A stretch of DNA of 64,000 bases, from positions 62,001-126,000 of the forward strand of contig NZ_SRLB01000019.1 in NCBI RefSeq assembly GCF_004745635.1. The letters are read 5' to 3'. The position numbers and the translations under genes were made by a program. This document shows, piece by piece, positions 17,588-26,540 of the stretch (its first letter is position 1; each line of letters begins with the position of its first letter). This DNA is from Methylobacterium nonmethylotrophicum. GTDB taxonomy: Bacteria; Pseudomonadota; Alphaproteobacteria; Rhizobiales; Beijerinckiaceae. Below the pieces are notes generated by a model. The model searched no databases and was not told the origin of the DNA. It saw nothing but the letters and a program-made list of their open reading frames with translations.

Positions 17588-18493
17588 TCACGATTCCGGA
17601 TCGGCCCGGGTCGAGAAGCGGTCGCGGGCGGTGAAGCGGTCGGCGGGCAGGGCGGTGGCCGGCGCGCCGCGGTAGATCTCGCGCGAGAGGAACGAGCGCT
17701 CGATCTCGATCTGCTCCTCGTCGAGGTCGACGTACCAGCAGCGGCGCCGGGGCGACCAGCGGTAGTTGCGGTCCTTGAGCCGGTCCTTGAGGGCGATCGG
17801 CGCGTCCGAGGCCCAGAGCCGCACGGTCGGCCGCCGCGCCGCCTCGAGGAGGGCGGCGAGCGCCAGGCGCCCCGAGGCCCGCAGCGGCCGGGCGAGGATC
17901 GCGAGCAACGCCTCGCAATCGTCGATCGCCCGGTGGCCGTTGTGGAAGTGGCCGTGATCGGCGAGCAGGTGGCCGAGCCGCATCCCCTCGTGGCCTTCCG
18001 CCCGCCAGGGGATCTGGTGGCAGGAGCAGGCCCAGTTGCGCGAGACGAAGATCGGCCAGCGGCGCTCGCACATCTGCCGGTCGAAGCGGGCGTTGTGGGC
18101 GATGACGACCCGCGCCTCCGCGGCGAGCGCCGCCACCGCCTCGTCGTCGATGCGCTGCCCGGCCACGTCGGCGTCGGTGATGCCGGTGAGACGCACGACC
18201 GCCTCGGGGATCGGGCCGGAGGGCTCGTGGAGCTGGTTGAACCGCTCGAGCACCCGATAGATCCGGCCGCTGGCGCCGTACTCGAACTTGACGATGCCGA
18301 GCTCGATCACCTCGTCGGCCGCAACGTCGATCCCGGTGGTCTCGGTGTCGAGGATCAGCCCGACGAAGGTCGGCTCGTCGGCCGGCTCGGGCGGGGGCAC
18401 GAAGGGGCTCAAGCGGCGCAGCACCCGGTAGTCGCCGGTGCGCTCCAGGATGGCGGCGATGTCGTCGAGGGCGTCGGTCACGCGGCGTGTCAC
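17588..18493 (-). CDS. DEDDh 3'-5' exonuclease (DnaQ/epsilon-like)
   Basis: The product is 301 residues. The exonuclease domain spans about 42-205 with Exo I LILDTETTGID (Asp, Glu), the VIAHNARFDRQM Exo II Asp, and Exo III HRAIDDCEALLAIL (His, Asp), so all four catalytic acids and the His are present. About 95 residues follow, containing a Trp-rich KDRNYRWSPRRRCWYVDLD motif found in the longer host-type exonucleases of this group. It is likely a cytosolic repair or proofreading exonuclease distinct from the polymerase III epsilon subunit. It is transcribed leftward, away from ada. Confidence 0.9.
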   Translation of the reverse strand: MTRRVTDALDDIAAILERTGDYRVLRRLSPFVPPPEPADEPTFVGLILDTETTGIDVAADEVIELGIVKFEYGASGRIYRVLERFNQLHEPSGPIPEAVVRLTGITDADVAGQRIDDEAVAALAAEARVVIAHNARFDRQMCERRWPIFVSRNWACSCHQIPWRAEGHEGMRLGHLLADHGHFHNGHRAIDDCEALLAILARPLRASGRLALAALLEAARRPTVRLWASDAPIALKDRLKDRNYRWSPRRRCWYVDLDEEQIEIERSFLSREIYRGAPATALPADRFTARDRFSTRADPES

Positions 18494-19014
18494 CCCGGGA
18501 TCGCAGGCGGCCGCGCCTCGGCGGCGCGTGTCGTTGCTTGGCTCCCCGGCTTACCCCCGGCCCGAGCGCCCAGCCAAGAGCCTGCCGGCCACGCTCCACC
18601 GCATTCGCAGCCGGCGAAGGAGCGCCTGGCGGCCAGGCCCCGACAGATCCGCATCTCGCCCGACCAGTGCAAGACACTGTCATGCATTGCGTTTCCTAGA
18701 AGGAGCGCATCGCGCCATTCGGAGAGGCGAACCGTCCCATCCGCCACCGGCTCCCGCAAAGAAAACCCGCTGCCGCGAGGCAGCGGGGGAAGTGGAGGAG
18801 ATCCGAGAGACAAGCCCCACGCCGGCAGGGGAGGAGACAGGGCCGGCGGGTGCGTCGGGGCGGCTCCATGCCGCCCGACCTGTGCCCAACCATCCGGGGC
18901 TACCCCGGTTTCGGGGGCGGCGGCGGAAACGCGTCGGGAGTAAACCTGTGGCAAACGGGAGCGCGGAATTCGGCAGCAAGCGCCGGGATGCGCGGCTCGG
19001 GGAAGGAAGCCAGG
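18494..19014. other. Divergent region between the exonuclease gene and ada
   Basis: 521 bases. No gene, no repeat and no clear promoter pair is visible. The open frames that cross it are extensions of neighbouring genes without conserved content. Confidence 0.4.
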
Positions 19015-20178
19015 ATGGCCGCATCGTCCAACGAGGGGCACAGGATCATGCGCAACCCGGATCTCGACCTCGCGGCCGTCGGCCGAAACCCGCTCGCGCA
19101 GGACCTGTCCCGGCAAGACCCGCCGCAGGACGACGCCGCGCGCTTCGCGGCCATCGCCCGCCGCGACCGGTCGGCGGACGGCCACTTCGTCTACGCGGTG
19201 CGCACGACCGGCGTGTATTGCCGGCCGAGCTGCGCCGCCCGGCCGGCCCGGCCCGAGAATGTCAGCTTCCACCCGACCTGCGCGGCGGCGGAAGCGGCGG
19301 GGTTCCGCGCCTGCAGGCGCTGCCGGCCGAACGAGGCGAGCCTCGCCGAGCGGCAGGCCGCGTCGGTGGCCCGGGCCTGCCGGCGGATCGAGGCGGCGGA
19401 GACGCCGCCGGCGCTGGCCGCCCTCGCCGCGGAGGCGGGCCTGAGCCCCTACCACTTCCACCGCGTGTTCAAGCAGGTCACCGGGGTGACGCCGCGGGCC
19501 TATGCGGCGGCCCGCCGCGCGACGCGGGTGGCGGAGGGCCTGCGGCAGGCCGGGACGGTGACGGAGGCGATCTACGAGGCGGGCTATTCCGCGGCGAGCC
19601 GGTTCTACGCCGCCTCGACCGCGCGCCTCGGCATGACGCCCACCGCCTATCGCCGGGGCGGCGAGGGGACGGCGATCCGCTTCGCGGTCGGCGCCTGCTC
19701 GCTCGGCCACGTCCTGGTGGCGGCGACCGCGTCGGGGGTCTGCGCGATCCTGCTCGGGGACGATCCCGAAACCCTGGTGCGCGACGTCCAGGACCGCTTC
19801 CCGAAGGCGGTGCTCACCGGGGGCGACCGGGACTTCGAGGCGGTGGTGGCGCAGGCCGTCGGCCTCGTCGAGGCACCCGGATCTGCCTCGACCCTGCCGC
19901 TCGACATCGGCGGCACGGCGTTCCAGCAGCGGGTGTGGCAGGCCCTGCGGGCGATCCCGCCGGGGCGCACCGCGACCTACGCCGAGGTGGCGCAGGCGAT
20001 CGGTGCGCCGTCCGCCGCCCGGGCGGTGGCGCTCGCCTGCGGCGCCAACGCCATCGCGGTGGCGATCCCCTGCCACCGGGTGGTGCGCCAGGACGGCAGC
20101 CTCTCGGGCTACCGCTGGGGCGTCGCGCGCAAGCGGGCGCTGCTCGACCGGGAGCGGGAGGCGGCGGACCGGTCCTGA
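19015..20178 (+). CDS. ada: Ada, DNA methylation-damage repair protein and regulator
   Basis: The product is 387 residues from ATG 19015 (AAGGA upstream); ATG 19048 is also possible. The N-terminal Ada domain has the zinc cysteines C69, C73, C100 and C103 (GVYCRPSC, CRRC); the first takes methyl groups from phosphotriesters. An AraC-type helix-turn-helix follows (about 115-205, LSPYHFHRVFKQVTG). The C-terminal O6-methylguanine methyltransferase domain has IPCHRVV with the acceptor cysteine at about 353 and the Asn hinge region just before it. The protein repairs alkylated DNA irreversibly and, when methylated, activates transcription. The upstream start region contains frames that are probably untranslated. 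Confidence 0.95.
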   Translation: MAASSNEGHRIMRNPDLDLAAVGRNPLAQDLSRQDPPQDDAARFAAIARRDRSADGHFVYAVRTTGVYCRPSCAARPARPENVSFHPTCAAAEAAGFRACRRCRPNEASLAERQAASVARACRRIEAAETPPALAALAAEAGLSPYHFHRVFKQVTGVTPRAYAAARRATRVAEGLRQAGTVTEAIYEAGYSAASRFYAASTARLGMTPTAYRRGGEGTAIRFAVGACSLGHVLVAATASGVCAILLGDDPETLVRDVQDRFPKAVLTGGDRDFEAVVAQAVGLVEAPGSASTLPLDIGGTAFQQRVWQALRAIPPGRTATYAEVAQAIGAPSAARAVALACGANAIAVAIPCHRVVRQDGSLSGYRWGVARKRALLDREREAADRS

Positions 20179-20437
20179 CGGGGTCCCGGCGCGGACGAGT
20201 TCCCTCGCAGCGCGGCGTCCCGATCGATCTGCCGGTCCGGAGGCCGGCATTGCGACGGGCCCTTCGCGGAACAGCGGCAGCCGTCAGACTCCCTTAAGGC
20301 AGGTCGGACGTGAATTTGCGCAGGGACGGATCGCCAGGGCAGGATCGGCGTTCCTTCATCGGTTCTCGTCGCGCCGGTTGCGCGGCCGGCGCCGATGGAA
20401 AAGAATCCGCGCGAGCCTCCCCCAGGAGCGCAGTCCC

Positions 20438-20653
20438 ATGTCGTGCCGCCACAACGCCGTCGCCCCCCTGCCGCACCTGATCGCGACGGCGCCGTCCCAC
20501 CTGCGCAAGTGGCGCCGCTTCCCGCGCGACCTGCCGCGGGCGGCCAACGACAATGCCCGCCCGGGCTCCGCCGCCGAGGCCGGCCTGTGGGCCGCCGCCC
20601 TCGGGGCCACCGCCACCATGGTGGCGGTGCTGATGGTCGGGATGATGCTCTAG
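20438..20653 (+). CDS. Small membrane protein with an AANDN motif
   Basis: The product is 71 residues from ATG 20438 with CAGGAGCG upstream. The first 45 residues are basic and contain RAANDNARPG, a motif seen in many short proteins of Rhizobiales of unknown role. Residues 48-70 form one membrane helix (LWAAALGATATMVAVLMVGM) right at the C-terminus, so the protein is probably tail-anchored in the inner membrane with its N-terminus in the cytoplasm. It stands alone and is followed at once by a terminator hairpin. Function unknown. Confidence 0.65.
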   Translation: MSCRHNAVAPLPHLIATAPSHLRKWRRFPRDLPRAANDNARPGSAAEAGLWAAALGATATMVAVLMVGMML

Positions 20654-20666
20654 GGACGCGCCGGGT

Positions 20667-20780
20667 CCGGGCGCGCTCTCCGCGCCCGGTCCTCTTTCGC
20701 CAAGCCGGCGCGCTCTCGGCGCCCGGCCCTCTTTCGCCAAGCCGGCGCGCGTCAGCGCCCGGTCTTCTGGCGCCAAGCCG
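20667..20780. terminator. Three tandem 37-base terminator-hairpin repeats
   Basis: Copies start at 20671, 20708 and 20745 (37, 37 and 36 bases), each with a GC stem (copy 1: CCGGGCGCG/CGCGCCCGG around CTCTC) followed by CCTCTTTCGCCAAGCCG or a variant. Copy 1 terminates the small gene before it. Copy 3 overlaps the last codons and stop of the RraA-like gene on the - strand. Confidence 0.7.
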
Positions 20781-21468
20781 CGAAGTCGGCCTTGGCATGC
20801 TCGTCGATCAGCGGGTAGAGACCGATCACGGCGCGGCCGTTCTGGACCTCCTCGAGCACGAAATCCTCGAACACCGTCATCTCGGCGGCTTCCGCCGCGA
20901 CCTCGTCGGCGAGCGCCGCCGGGATCACGATCACGCCCTCTCCGTCGCCCACCACCACGTCACCCGGCCAGACCGCGACGTCGCCGCAGCCGATCGGCAC
21001 GTTGATGTCGAGGGCCTGGTGCAGGGTCAGGTTGGTCGGGGCCGAGGGACGGTTGTGGTAGGCCGGGAAGGGCAGGGCGCCGATCTCAGGCGAATCGCGA
21101 AAACCGCCATCGGTGACGACGCCGGCCGCGCCCCGCTTCATCAGCCGCGTCACCAGGATCGCGCCGGCGGAAGCCGCGCGCGGGTTCTTGCGGCTGTCCA
21201 TCACCAGCACCGCGCCCTCCGGGCACTGGTCGACGGCGACGCGCTGCGGGTGGGCCGGGTCGCGGAACACCGCCAGGGTGTTCAGGTCCTCCCGGGCCGG
21301 GATGTAGCGCAGGGTATAGGCCTCGCCGACCATCGTCCCGGCATTCGGGTTGAGGGGGCGCACGTCCTGGATGAACTGGTTGCGCAGACCGCGCTTGAAC
21401 AGGGCGGTGGCCAGGGTCGCGGTGCTGACGGTCTTCAGCGTGGCGCGGGTCTGGGGGCTCAGGGGCAT
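20752..21468 (-). CDS. RraA-like protein / 4-hydroxy-4-methyl-2-oxoglutarate aldolase family
   Basis: The product is 238 residues from ATG 21468 with GAGAG upstream; the frame extends 22 codons further but without conserved content. The RraA/HMG aldolase fold is shown by TVSTATLATALFKRGL near the start and GAAGVVTDGGFRDSPEI, whose GGxRD supplies the metal and pyruvate contacts of the aldolases, and by GDVVVGDGEGVIVIPAALAD. True RraA (RNase E inhibitor) and the class II aldolases cannot be separated by eye; the retained Arg-Asp favours a metal-dependent aldolase or decarboxylase on oxaloacetate-like substrates. It stands alone, with a palindrome in its upstream region. Confidence 0.85.
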   Translation of the reverse strand: MPLSPQTRATLKTVSTATLATALFKRGLRNQFIQDVRPLNPNAGTMVGEAYTLRYIPAREDLNTLAVFRDPAHPQRVAVDQCPEGAVLVMDSRKNPRAASAGAILVTRLMKRGAAGVVTDGGFRDSPEIGALPFPAYHNRPSAPTNLTLHQALDINVPIGCGDVAVWPGDVVVGDGEGVIVIPAALADEVAAEAAEMTVFEDFVLEEVQNGRAVIGLYPLIDEHAKADFAAWRQKTGR

Positions 21469-21959
21469 CGGGGCTCTCCGGTCGGGGGCGCGGCCGCGCG
21501 CGACGGGCCGGACCCGCGGGATCGCCGCGGCCATGCCGCCCGCCCCCGATCCTCCCGCCGCACCGGACGGCTTCGCCGCTCCGCAGCCGCCCGCAAGGCG
21601 GCCTGTGACGGGCGCATTGAAGCACTAATGTTTTAGTACATCAACCGGGATGACGGGAAATTCGGCGCGCACATGAACCCTCCCTCCACGGAACCCGGGC
21701 CTGCCCGAGTTCCGCCTCTCCTTGCCCGACTTGGGTTGGGGGCGGATGCCCGGCGGATGCGGGGCGGGAACGCCGCTTCCGGAGAGGTCGCGATCCAGAT
21801 GGCGGGCGCCCTATCCCCAATCGTCGCGCTACCCCTCTCGGCGGGACTTCGTCCCGCTGCGCTCACTCCGTTCGCCACCCTCCCCCGCAGAGGGGGGAGG
21901 GTTGATCTCGTGCCTCATCCGGCACAGGGGTCGGGCTGCCTCCCGGCGAGCCCCCCGCC
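21469..21959. other. Intergenic region with a palindrome and host-type repeat
   Basis: 491 bases. It holds the palindrome at 21624 and, near 21,835-21,925, a repeat-like GGCGGGACTTCGTCCCGC hairpin followed by a CCTCCCCC/GGGGGGAGG hairpin that resembles the intergenic sequence at 44,884. An apparent 144-codon + strand frame reads across this repeat and is not a gene. Confidence 0.5.
21624..21637. promoter_or_regulatory. Palindrome upstream of the RraA-like gene
   Basis: ACTAA-TGTT-TTAGT has perfect 5-base arms in otherwise GC-rich DNA, about 160 bases before the start of the leftward gene. It could be an operator for a GntR- or TetR-like repressor, but no regulator gene is adjacent. Confidence 0.35.
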
Positions 21960-22436
21960 TTACTTCTTGCGGGGCGCCGGCGGCGGGGGCGCCGGGGGCT
22001 CCTGGTCGGCCTCGCCGCCGCCGATGGTGGTCTTGATGGCGAAGGCCGCGAGCGGGCTCGCGACGTCGACCAGCTCGGCCTTGGTCAGGCCGTCCTTCGG
22101 ATCGTAGGCGCCGACCAGCATCACGGTCCGGTTCTCGTTCCTGGCGAGGTCGAGGCCGTCGCCCGCCACGGTCAGCGGCTTGCCGGCGATCTCCTCGGCC
22201 TTCGGGTCGTTGGTGAACAGCACCATGACCTTGCCGTCCTTCACCACGCCGACGTAGCAGGTCTCGGCCGGATTCCGGCACGGGAAGAGCGCCGCGGCGA
22301 TCGGGTCGGGCTGCGGCGCGGGCGCCTCCTTCGGCGGCGGTCCCTTCGGCGGGCCTTTGGGGGCCGGCTGGGCGGCGGCCGGGATGGCGGCGGCCGTGAG
22401 GGCGAGCAGCGTGACGGCGAGCGCGGGGCGGATCAA
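21960..22436 (-). CDS. Periplasmic protein of unknown function, Pro/Lys-rich
   Basis: The product is 158 residues with a signal peptide (MIRPALAVTLLALTAAAIPA, cut near AAAQ). A Pro/Lys-rich linker (residues 24-44) is followed by a small domain with two cysteines (FPCRNPAETCYVGVVKDGKV) that could form a disulfide, and then a Pro-rich C-terminus. The domain TLTVAGDG/ENRTVMLVG region is beta-rich. I do not recognise a named family; similar exported proteins occur in methylobacteria. It lies 78 bases downstream of the oppDF stop on the same strand and might be read through from the transporter operon. Confidence 0.6.
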   Translation of the reverse strand: MIRPALAVTLLALTAAAIPAAAQPAPKGPPKGPPPKEAPAPQPDPIAAALFPCRNPAETCYVGVVKDGKVMVLFTNDPKAEEIAGKPLTVAGDGLDLARNENRTVMLVGAYDPKDGLTKAELVDVASPLAAFAIKTTIGGGEADQEPPAPPPPAPRKK

Positions 22437-22514
22437 TCTCGTCTCCTGAGCCTTGTCCTTTCGGAAGGTCGCGAAGTGGCGCGGCGGGACCGGGCAATCA
22501 AGGGCCGGGGCGCC

Positions 22515-24101
22515 TCACGCCTGCGCGAGATCGGCCGCGGCGACGAGGGCCCGGGTATAGGCCTCGCGCGGGCGCTCGAGCACCGAATCGGTCGGGCCGC
22601 GCTCGACCGCGCGGCCGTCGCGCAGCACCAGCACGGTATCGGCCAGCGCCCGCACCACCGCGAGGTCGTGGGAGATGAACAGATAGGCGAGGCCGTGCGC
22701 CACCTGCAGGTCGCGCAGCAGGGCGACGATGTCGCGCTGCACCGTGCGGTCGAGGGCGGAGGTCGGCTCGTCGAGGACGACGAGACGCGGGCGCAAGGCC
22801 AGTGCCCGGGCGATGGCGATGCGCTGGCGCTGCCCACCCGAGAAGGCGTGCGGGAAGCGGTGGCGCCAGGCGGGGTCGAGGCGCACCTCGCGAAACGCCT
22901 CCGCCGCCCGCGCGTCGCGGTCCGCCGCGCTCAGGTGAGGCTCGTGGACCCGCAGGCCCTCCGCGACGATCTCGCCGGCGGTGAGGCGGGGCGAGAGCGA
23001 GCCCATCGGGTCCTGGAACACCGGCTGGAAGCCCCGGCGCAGGGGCCTCAAGGAAGCGCGGTCGAGGCCGGTGAGGTCGCGGTCCTCGAACCGCACCAGG
23101 CCGTGGGCGGCGGGTTCGAGGCGCAGGACCGCCCGGCCGAGGCTCGACTTGCCCGAGCCCGATTCGCCGACGATTCCGAGGGTCTGGCCCGCCCGTAAAG
23201 TGAGGTCGATGCCCGCGACCGCGAGGCGCGGGGCATCGGCCCGGAGCCAGCGCCGAGGGCCCGGATAGGCGACCGAGACGCCCCGCGCCTCCAGCACCAC
23301 CGGCGCCCCCTCCGGCACCGGGCCCTTGCGCCCGGCGGGCTCGGCGGCGAGGAGGTCGCGGGTCTCGGGCGCCTGCGGATCGGAGAACAGCCGCCCGGTC
23401 GGGCCGGTCTCGACGAGGCGGCCGGCCCGCAGCACCGCGGTGCGCTCGGCGATGCGCCGCACCAGCCGCAGGTCGTGGGTGATGAACAGGAGGGCGAGCC
23501 CGAGGCGTTCCTTCAGGTCGGCGAGCAGCGCCAGGATCTGGGCCTGCACGGTGACGTCGAGCGCCGTGGTCGGCTCGTCGGCGATGAGGAGGTCGGGCTC
23601 GCCGGCGAGCGCCATCGCGATCATCACCCGCTGGCGCTCGCCGCCCGACAATTCATGGGGAAAGGCGGAGAGGCGCGCGGCAGCGTCGCGCAGGCCCACG
23701 AGGCCGAGGAGCTCGCCCGCCCGGGCGGCCGCCTGGCGCCGGCTCATGCCGCGATGGGCGCGCAACGGCAGGGCGATCTGGTGGCCGACGGTGAAGAGCG
23801 GGTCGAGGGCGGTCATCGGCTCCTGGAACACCAGGCCGATGCGGGCGCCGCGGATCCGGTCGAGGGCGGGGCGCTTCAGCCCGGTCAGCTCGGTCCCGTC
23901 GAAGCGCACCGAGCCCGACACCCGCGCCTGCGGCGGCAGGAGGCCGGTGACGGCAAGCGCGACCTGGCTCTTGCCCGAGCCCGATTCGCCGACGAGGGCC
24001 AGGGTCTCGCCGCGGGCGAGGTCGAGGTCGAGGCCGTCGAGGGCCGTCACCCCGGCCCGCTCGTAGCGCACGGTGAGGCCGCGCAGGGCGAGAAGGCTCA
24101 T
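22515..24101 (-). CDS. Fused oligopeptide ABC transporter ATPase (OppD-OppF type)
   Basis: The product is 528 residues from ATG 24101. It has two complete ABC domains. Domain 1 (about 3-255) has Walker A GESGSGKSQ, signature LSGGERQRV and Walker B LLIADEPTT. Domain 2 (about 280-525) has Walker A GESGSGKSS, signature FSGGQRQRI and Walker B LVVLDEPTS. This single-chain OppDF layout is also that of YejF and GsiA. It couples ATP hydrolysis to the OppB/OppC permeases encoded upstream, with 17 bases between oppC and this gene. No substrate-binding protein gene is in the operon. Substrates are probably peptides or related compounds. Confidence 0.93.
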   Translation of the reverse strand: MSLLALRGLTVRYERAGVTALDGLDLDLARGETLALVGESGSGKSQVALAVTGLLPPQARVSGSVRFDGTELTGLKRPALDRIRGARIGLVFQEPMTALDPLFTVGHQIALPLRAHRGMSRRQAAARAGELLGLVGLRDAAARLSAFPHELSGGERQRVMIAMALAGEPDLLIADEPTTALDVTVQAQILALLADLKERLGLALLFITHDLRLVRRIAERTAVLRAGRLVETGPTGRLFSDPQAPETRDLLAAEPAGRKGPVPEGAPVVLEARGVSVAYPGPRRWLRADAPRLAVAGIDLTLRAGQTLGIVGESGSGKSSLGRAVLRLEPAAHGLVRFEDRDLTGLDRASLRPLRRGFQPVFQDPMGSLSPRLTAGEIVAEGLRVHEPHLSAADRDARAAEAFREVRLDPAWRHRFPHAFSGGQRQRIAIARALALRPRLVVLDEPTSALDRTVQRDIVALLRDLQVAHGLAYLFISHDLAVVRALADTVLVLRDGRAVERGPTDSVLERPREAYTRALVAAADLAQA

Positions 24102-24118
24102 GGCTGAGGGCTCACGGC

Positions 24119-25231
24119 TCAGGCCCGCACGTCGAGGGCGACGCGCAGGCGCTCGCCCAGCAGCGTCAGGGCGAGCAGCGTCGAGACCAGGAACCCGGCC
24201 GGCACGACCAGCATCCAGGGCGCGCTCTCGAGGCTGCGGGCGCCGTCGGCGATCAGCACGCCCCAGCTCGTCGCCGGCTCCTGCACGCCGAGGCCGAGGA
24301 ACGACAGGAAGCTCTCGAGCAGGATCACCCGCGGCACCATCAGGGCCGCGAAGGCGACGACCGGCCCGAGCAGGTTCGGCACGACGTGCCGGCGCAGGAT
24401 CGCCGCCGTCGACAGGCCGAGCGCCTCGGCGGCACGGACGTAGTCGCGCCGGCGGATCGCCTGCGCCTCGGCCCGGACGATGCGGGCCATGTCGAGCCAC
24501 TCGACGGCGCCGACCGCGACGAAGATCAGCGCCACCGAGCGGCCGAAGAACACCACCAGCATGATGACGAAGAACACGAAGGGCAGGGAGTACAGGATGT
24601 CGACGAGGCGCATCATCGCGGCATCGATCCGCCCGCCGAGCGTGCCGGCGAGCGCCCCGTACGCGACCCCGATGCCGAGCGCCACCGCGGTCGCCAGCAA
24701 CCCGAGGGCCAGCGACAGGCGCCCGGCCACCAGCGTGCGGGTGAGGAGGTCGCGCCCGAGCGTGTCGGTGCCGGCAAGGAAGCGCAGGCGGCGCAACGGC
24801 GCCTCGACGGTGAGCCGCCGGCCGTCCTCGGCCCGCCCGAGGATCCTCGCCTCCCCGAAGGTGTCGGAGCGGGCAAAGAAGGTCAGCACCCGCGGATCGA
24901 CCGGCTTGTCGGCAACGAGTGTCAGGCGGACCGCCTCCGGCGTCACCGCGACGTCCTCGGCCCGCACCCGCATGCGGAGGGCGAGCCGGTCGAGGGCCGG
25001 GCGCACGGCGTCCGGGCGGGGGTAGAGCGAGAGCGAGGGCCGGGTGGCGGGATAGTCGTAATGGAGCCGGTCGTAGGGGTGCCCGGTGAGGAAGGGGCCG
25101 AGCAGGCAGGCCAGCGCCAGGAGGGCGAGGATCGCCATCCCGGCCCGCGCGGGACGATCGCCGGCGAGGCGCCGGCGGGCGCGGGCGAGGAGCGAGGCCC
25201 CGTCCTCCACCGGGGTCGCCGCGGCGCTCAC
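24119..25231 (-). CDS. Oligopeptide ABC transporter permease OppC-like
   Basis: The product is 370 residues from a GTG at 25231 that overlaps the oppB stop in a GTGA, a sign of translational coupling. One N-terminal helix (about 30-50) is followed by a roughly 115-residue periplasmic insert, then RFLAGTDTLGRDLLTRTL, the usual entry motif of OppC/DppC permeases. Five further helices and an EAA loop (RRDYVRAAEALGLS) that contacts the ATPase complete it. The large insert is longer than in DppC and resembles OppC or YejE. The complex lies in the inner membrane. Confidence 0.92.
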   Translation of the reverse strand: MSAAATPVEDGASLLARARRRLAGDRPARAGMAILALLALACLLGPFLTGHPYDRLHYDYPATRPSLSLYPRPDAVRPALDRLALRMRVRAEDVAVTPEAVRLTLVADKPVDPRVLTFFARSDTFGEARILGRAEDGRRLTVEAPLRRLRFLAGTDTLGRDLLTRTLVAGRLSLALGLLATAVALGIGVAYGALAGTLGGRIDAAMMRLVDILYSLPFVFFVIMLVVFFGRSVALIFVAVGAVEWLDMARIVRAEAQAIRRRDYVRAAEALGLSTAAILRRHVVPNLLGPVVAFAALMVPRVILLESFLSFLGLGVQEPATSWGVLIADGARSLESAPWMLVVPAGFLVSTLLALTLLGERLRVALDVRA

Positions 25232-26151
25232 CCGAAATCCCTCAGGCGCGGGTCGATGAGGGCGCAGAGGAGGTCGGCCATGAGGTTGAGCACGAGGACG
25301 AACACCGCGATCAGCACCACGGTGCCGAGCACCAGCGTGTAGTCGCGGTTGATGGCGCCGTCGACGAAGTAGCGCCCGACCCCCGGCAGGCCGAACACCG
25401 TCTCGACCACGACCGAGCCGGTGAGGAGGCCCGCGGCGGCGGGCCCGAGATAGGACACGACCGGCAGGGCCGCGCCCCGCAGGGCGTGGAGCGCCAGGAA
25501 TCGGGGCGGCAGGCCGAGGGAGCGCAGGGTGCGCCAGTGCGGCCGGTCGACCACCTCGACGAGGCCGGCCCGGGCGAGACGCGCCACCACGGCGACCTGC
25601 GGCAGCGCCAGGGTGACGACCGGCAGGACGAGGTTTTTGGGGTTTCCGCCGTCCCAGCCGCCGACCGGGAGCCAGCGCAGCGACAGCCCGAAGGCGATCT
25701 GCAGGAGAGGGGCCACCACGAAGCCCGGCACGGTGAGGGCGAAGGTGCCCAATGTCGTGACGGCGTGGTCGAGGCCGGAGCCCCGCCGCAGGGCCGCGAG
25801 GGCGCCGAACGCCGTCCCGAGGACGAGCGCGACCAGGAGGGCGAGGCTGCCCAGGGTCATCGAGACCGGCAGGCCGCGGGAGAAGAGCTCCGCCACCGAG
25901 AGGTCGCGCACCGAGAAGGACGGCCCGAGATCGCCCCGGGCCAAAGCCGCGACGTAGCGCCCGTACTGGACCAAGAGCGGCTGGTCGAGTCCGTAGACCC
26001 GCCGCAGATTCTCCATCGCGGCCGCCGGGAGCGGCCGCTCGAGGTCGAACGGACCGCCGGGCGCGAGCCGGACCAGGAAGAACGACAGGGTGACGACGAT
26101 GACGAGCGTCGGGATGCTCTGGGCGAGGCGGCGCAGCAGATAGGCGAGCAC
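25228..26151 (-). CDS. Oligopeptide ABC transporter permease OppB-like
   Basis: The product is 307 residues from GTG 26151, the normal OppB length; the frame is open upstream without conserved residues. It starts VLAYLLRRLAQSIPTLV, then has LAPGGPFDLERPLP, the OppB periplasmic motif, six membrane helices and an EAA loop around RTLRSLGLPPRF. The C-terminal ALIDPRLRDFG is also standard for this family (normally DPRIR). This is the first gene of the oppB-oppC-oppDF operon, transcribed leftward. Confidence 0.93.
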   Translation of the reverse strand: MLAYLLRRLAQSIPTLVIVVTLSFFLVRLAPGGPFDLERPLPAAAMENLRRVYGLDQPLLVQYGRYVAALARGDLGPSFSVRDLSVAELFSRGLPVSMTLGSLALLVALVLGTAFGALAALRRGSGLDHAVTTLGTFALTVPGFVVAPLLQIAFGLSLRWLPVGGWDGGNPKNLVLPVVTLALPQVAVVARLARAGLVEVVDRPHWRTLRSLGLPPRFLALHALRGAALPVVSYLGPAAAGLLTGSVVVETVFGLPGVGRYFVDGAINRDYTLVLGTVVLIAVFVLVLNLMADLLCALIDPRLRDFG

Positions 26152-26540
26152 GGAAGCGGGATGGACCGGAGTGGGATGGGATCGGTCCGGGAGGATAGGG
26201 CATCGGGGCGGGGCAGGGGGGCCTTTTTTCGCCAGGAGGACGGCGACGCCATGCCGGGCCGGCGGGGCGGAAGGCGCATCACCCGCGTCGGCCCTGGCGC
26301 GCGCCGTCACCTGTCAGGCGCAAGGACGTTCCCGCACGGCCCGACGGCCTCCGGGACGCCGCGGCGGGCACGCACCGGCGCGTCCCGCAGCCAGGGAAGC
26401 GTCGCGGTCGCCCATCTCGGTCCGGCGCGTCAGGCCGCGGCGCCGGCCGGGAGAGGCGAGAACGGCACCCCTGTCGGTGGAACGGAGCGATCGGGAAATC
26501 GCTTGAGACAGCCGAGCCTCCGCCACGCCTCCCGGGTCCC
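26152..26540. other. Divergent region upstream of oppB and the gene at 26541
   Basis: 389 GC-rich bases. It should contain the promoters of the opp operon (leftward) and of the rightward gene at 26541. I see no clear promoter, hairpin or gene. Confidence 0.4.

Noticed and set aside
21673..22107. 144-codon + strand frame after the RraA-like gene
   Set aside because: It reads through an intergenic hairpin repeat and into the antisense of the gene at 21960.
22515..26151. Microcin C-type yejABEF operon
   Set aside because: The fused ATPase is compatible, but OppB motifs (GGPFDLERPLP) and absence of yejA favour a general oligopeptide system; the distinction is weak.
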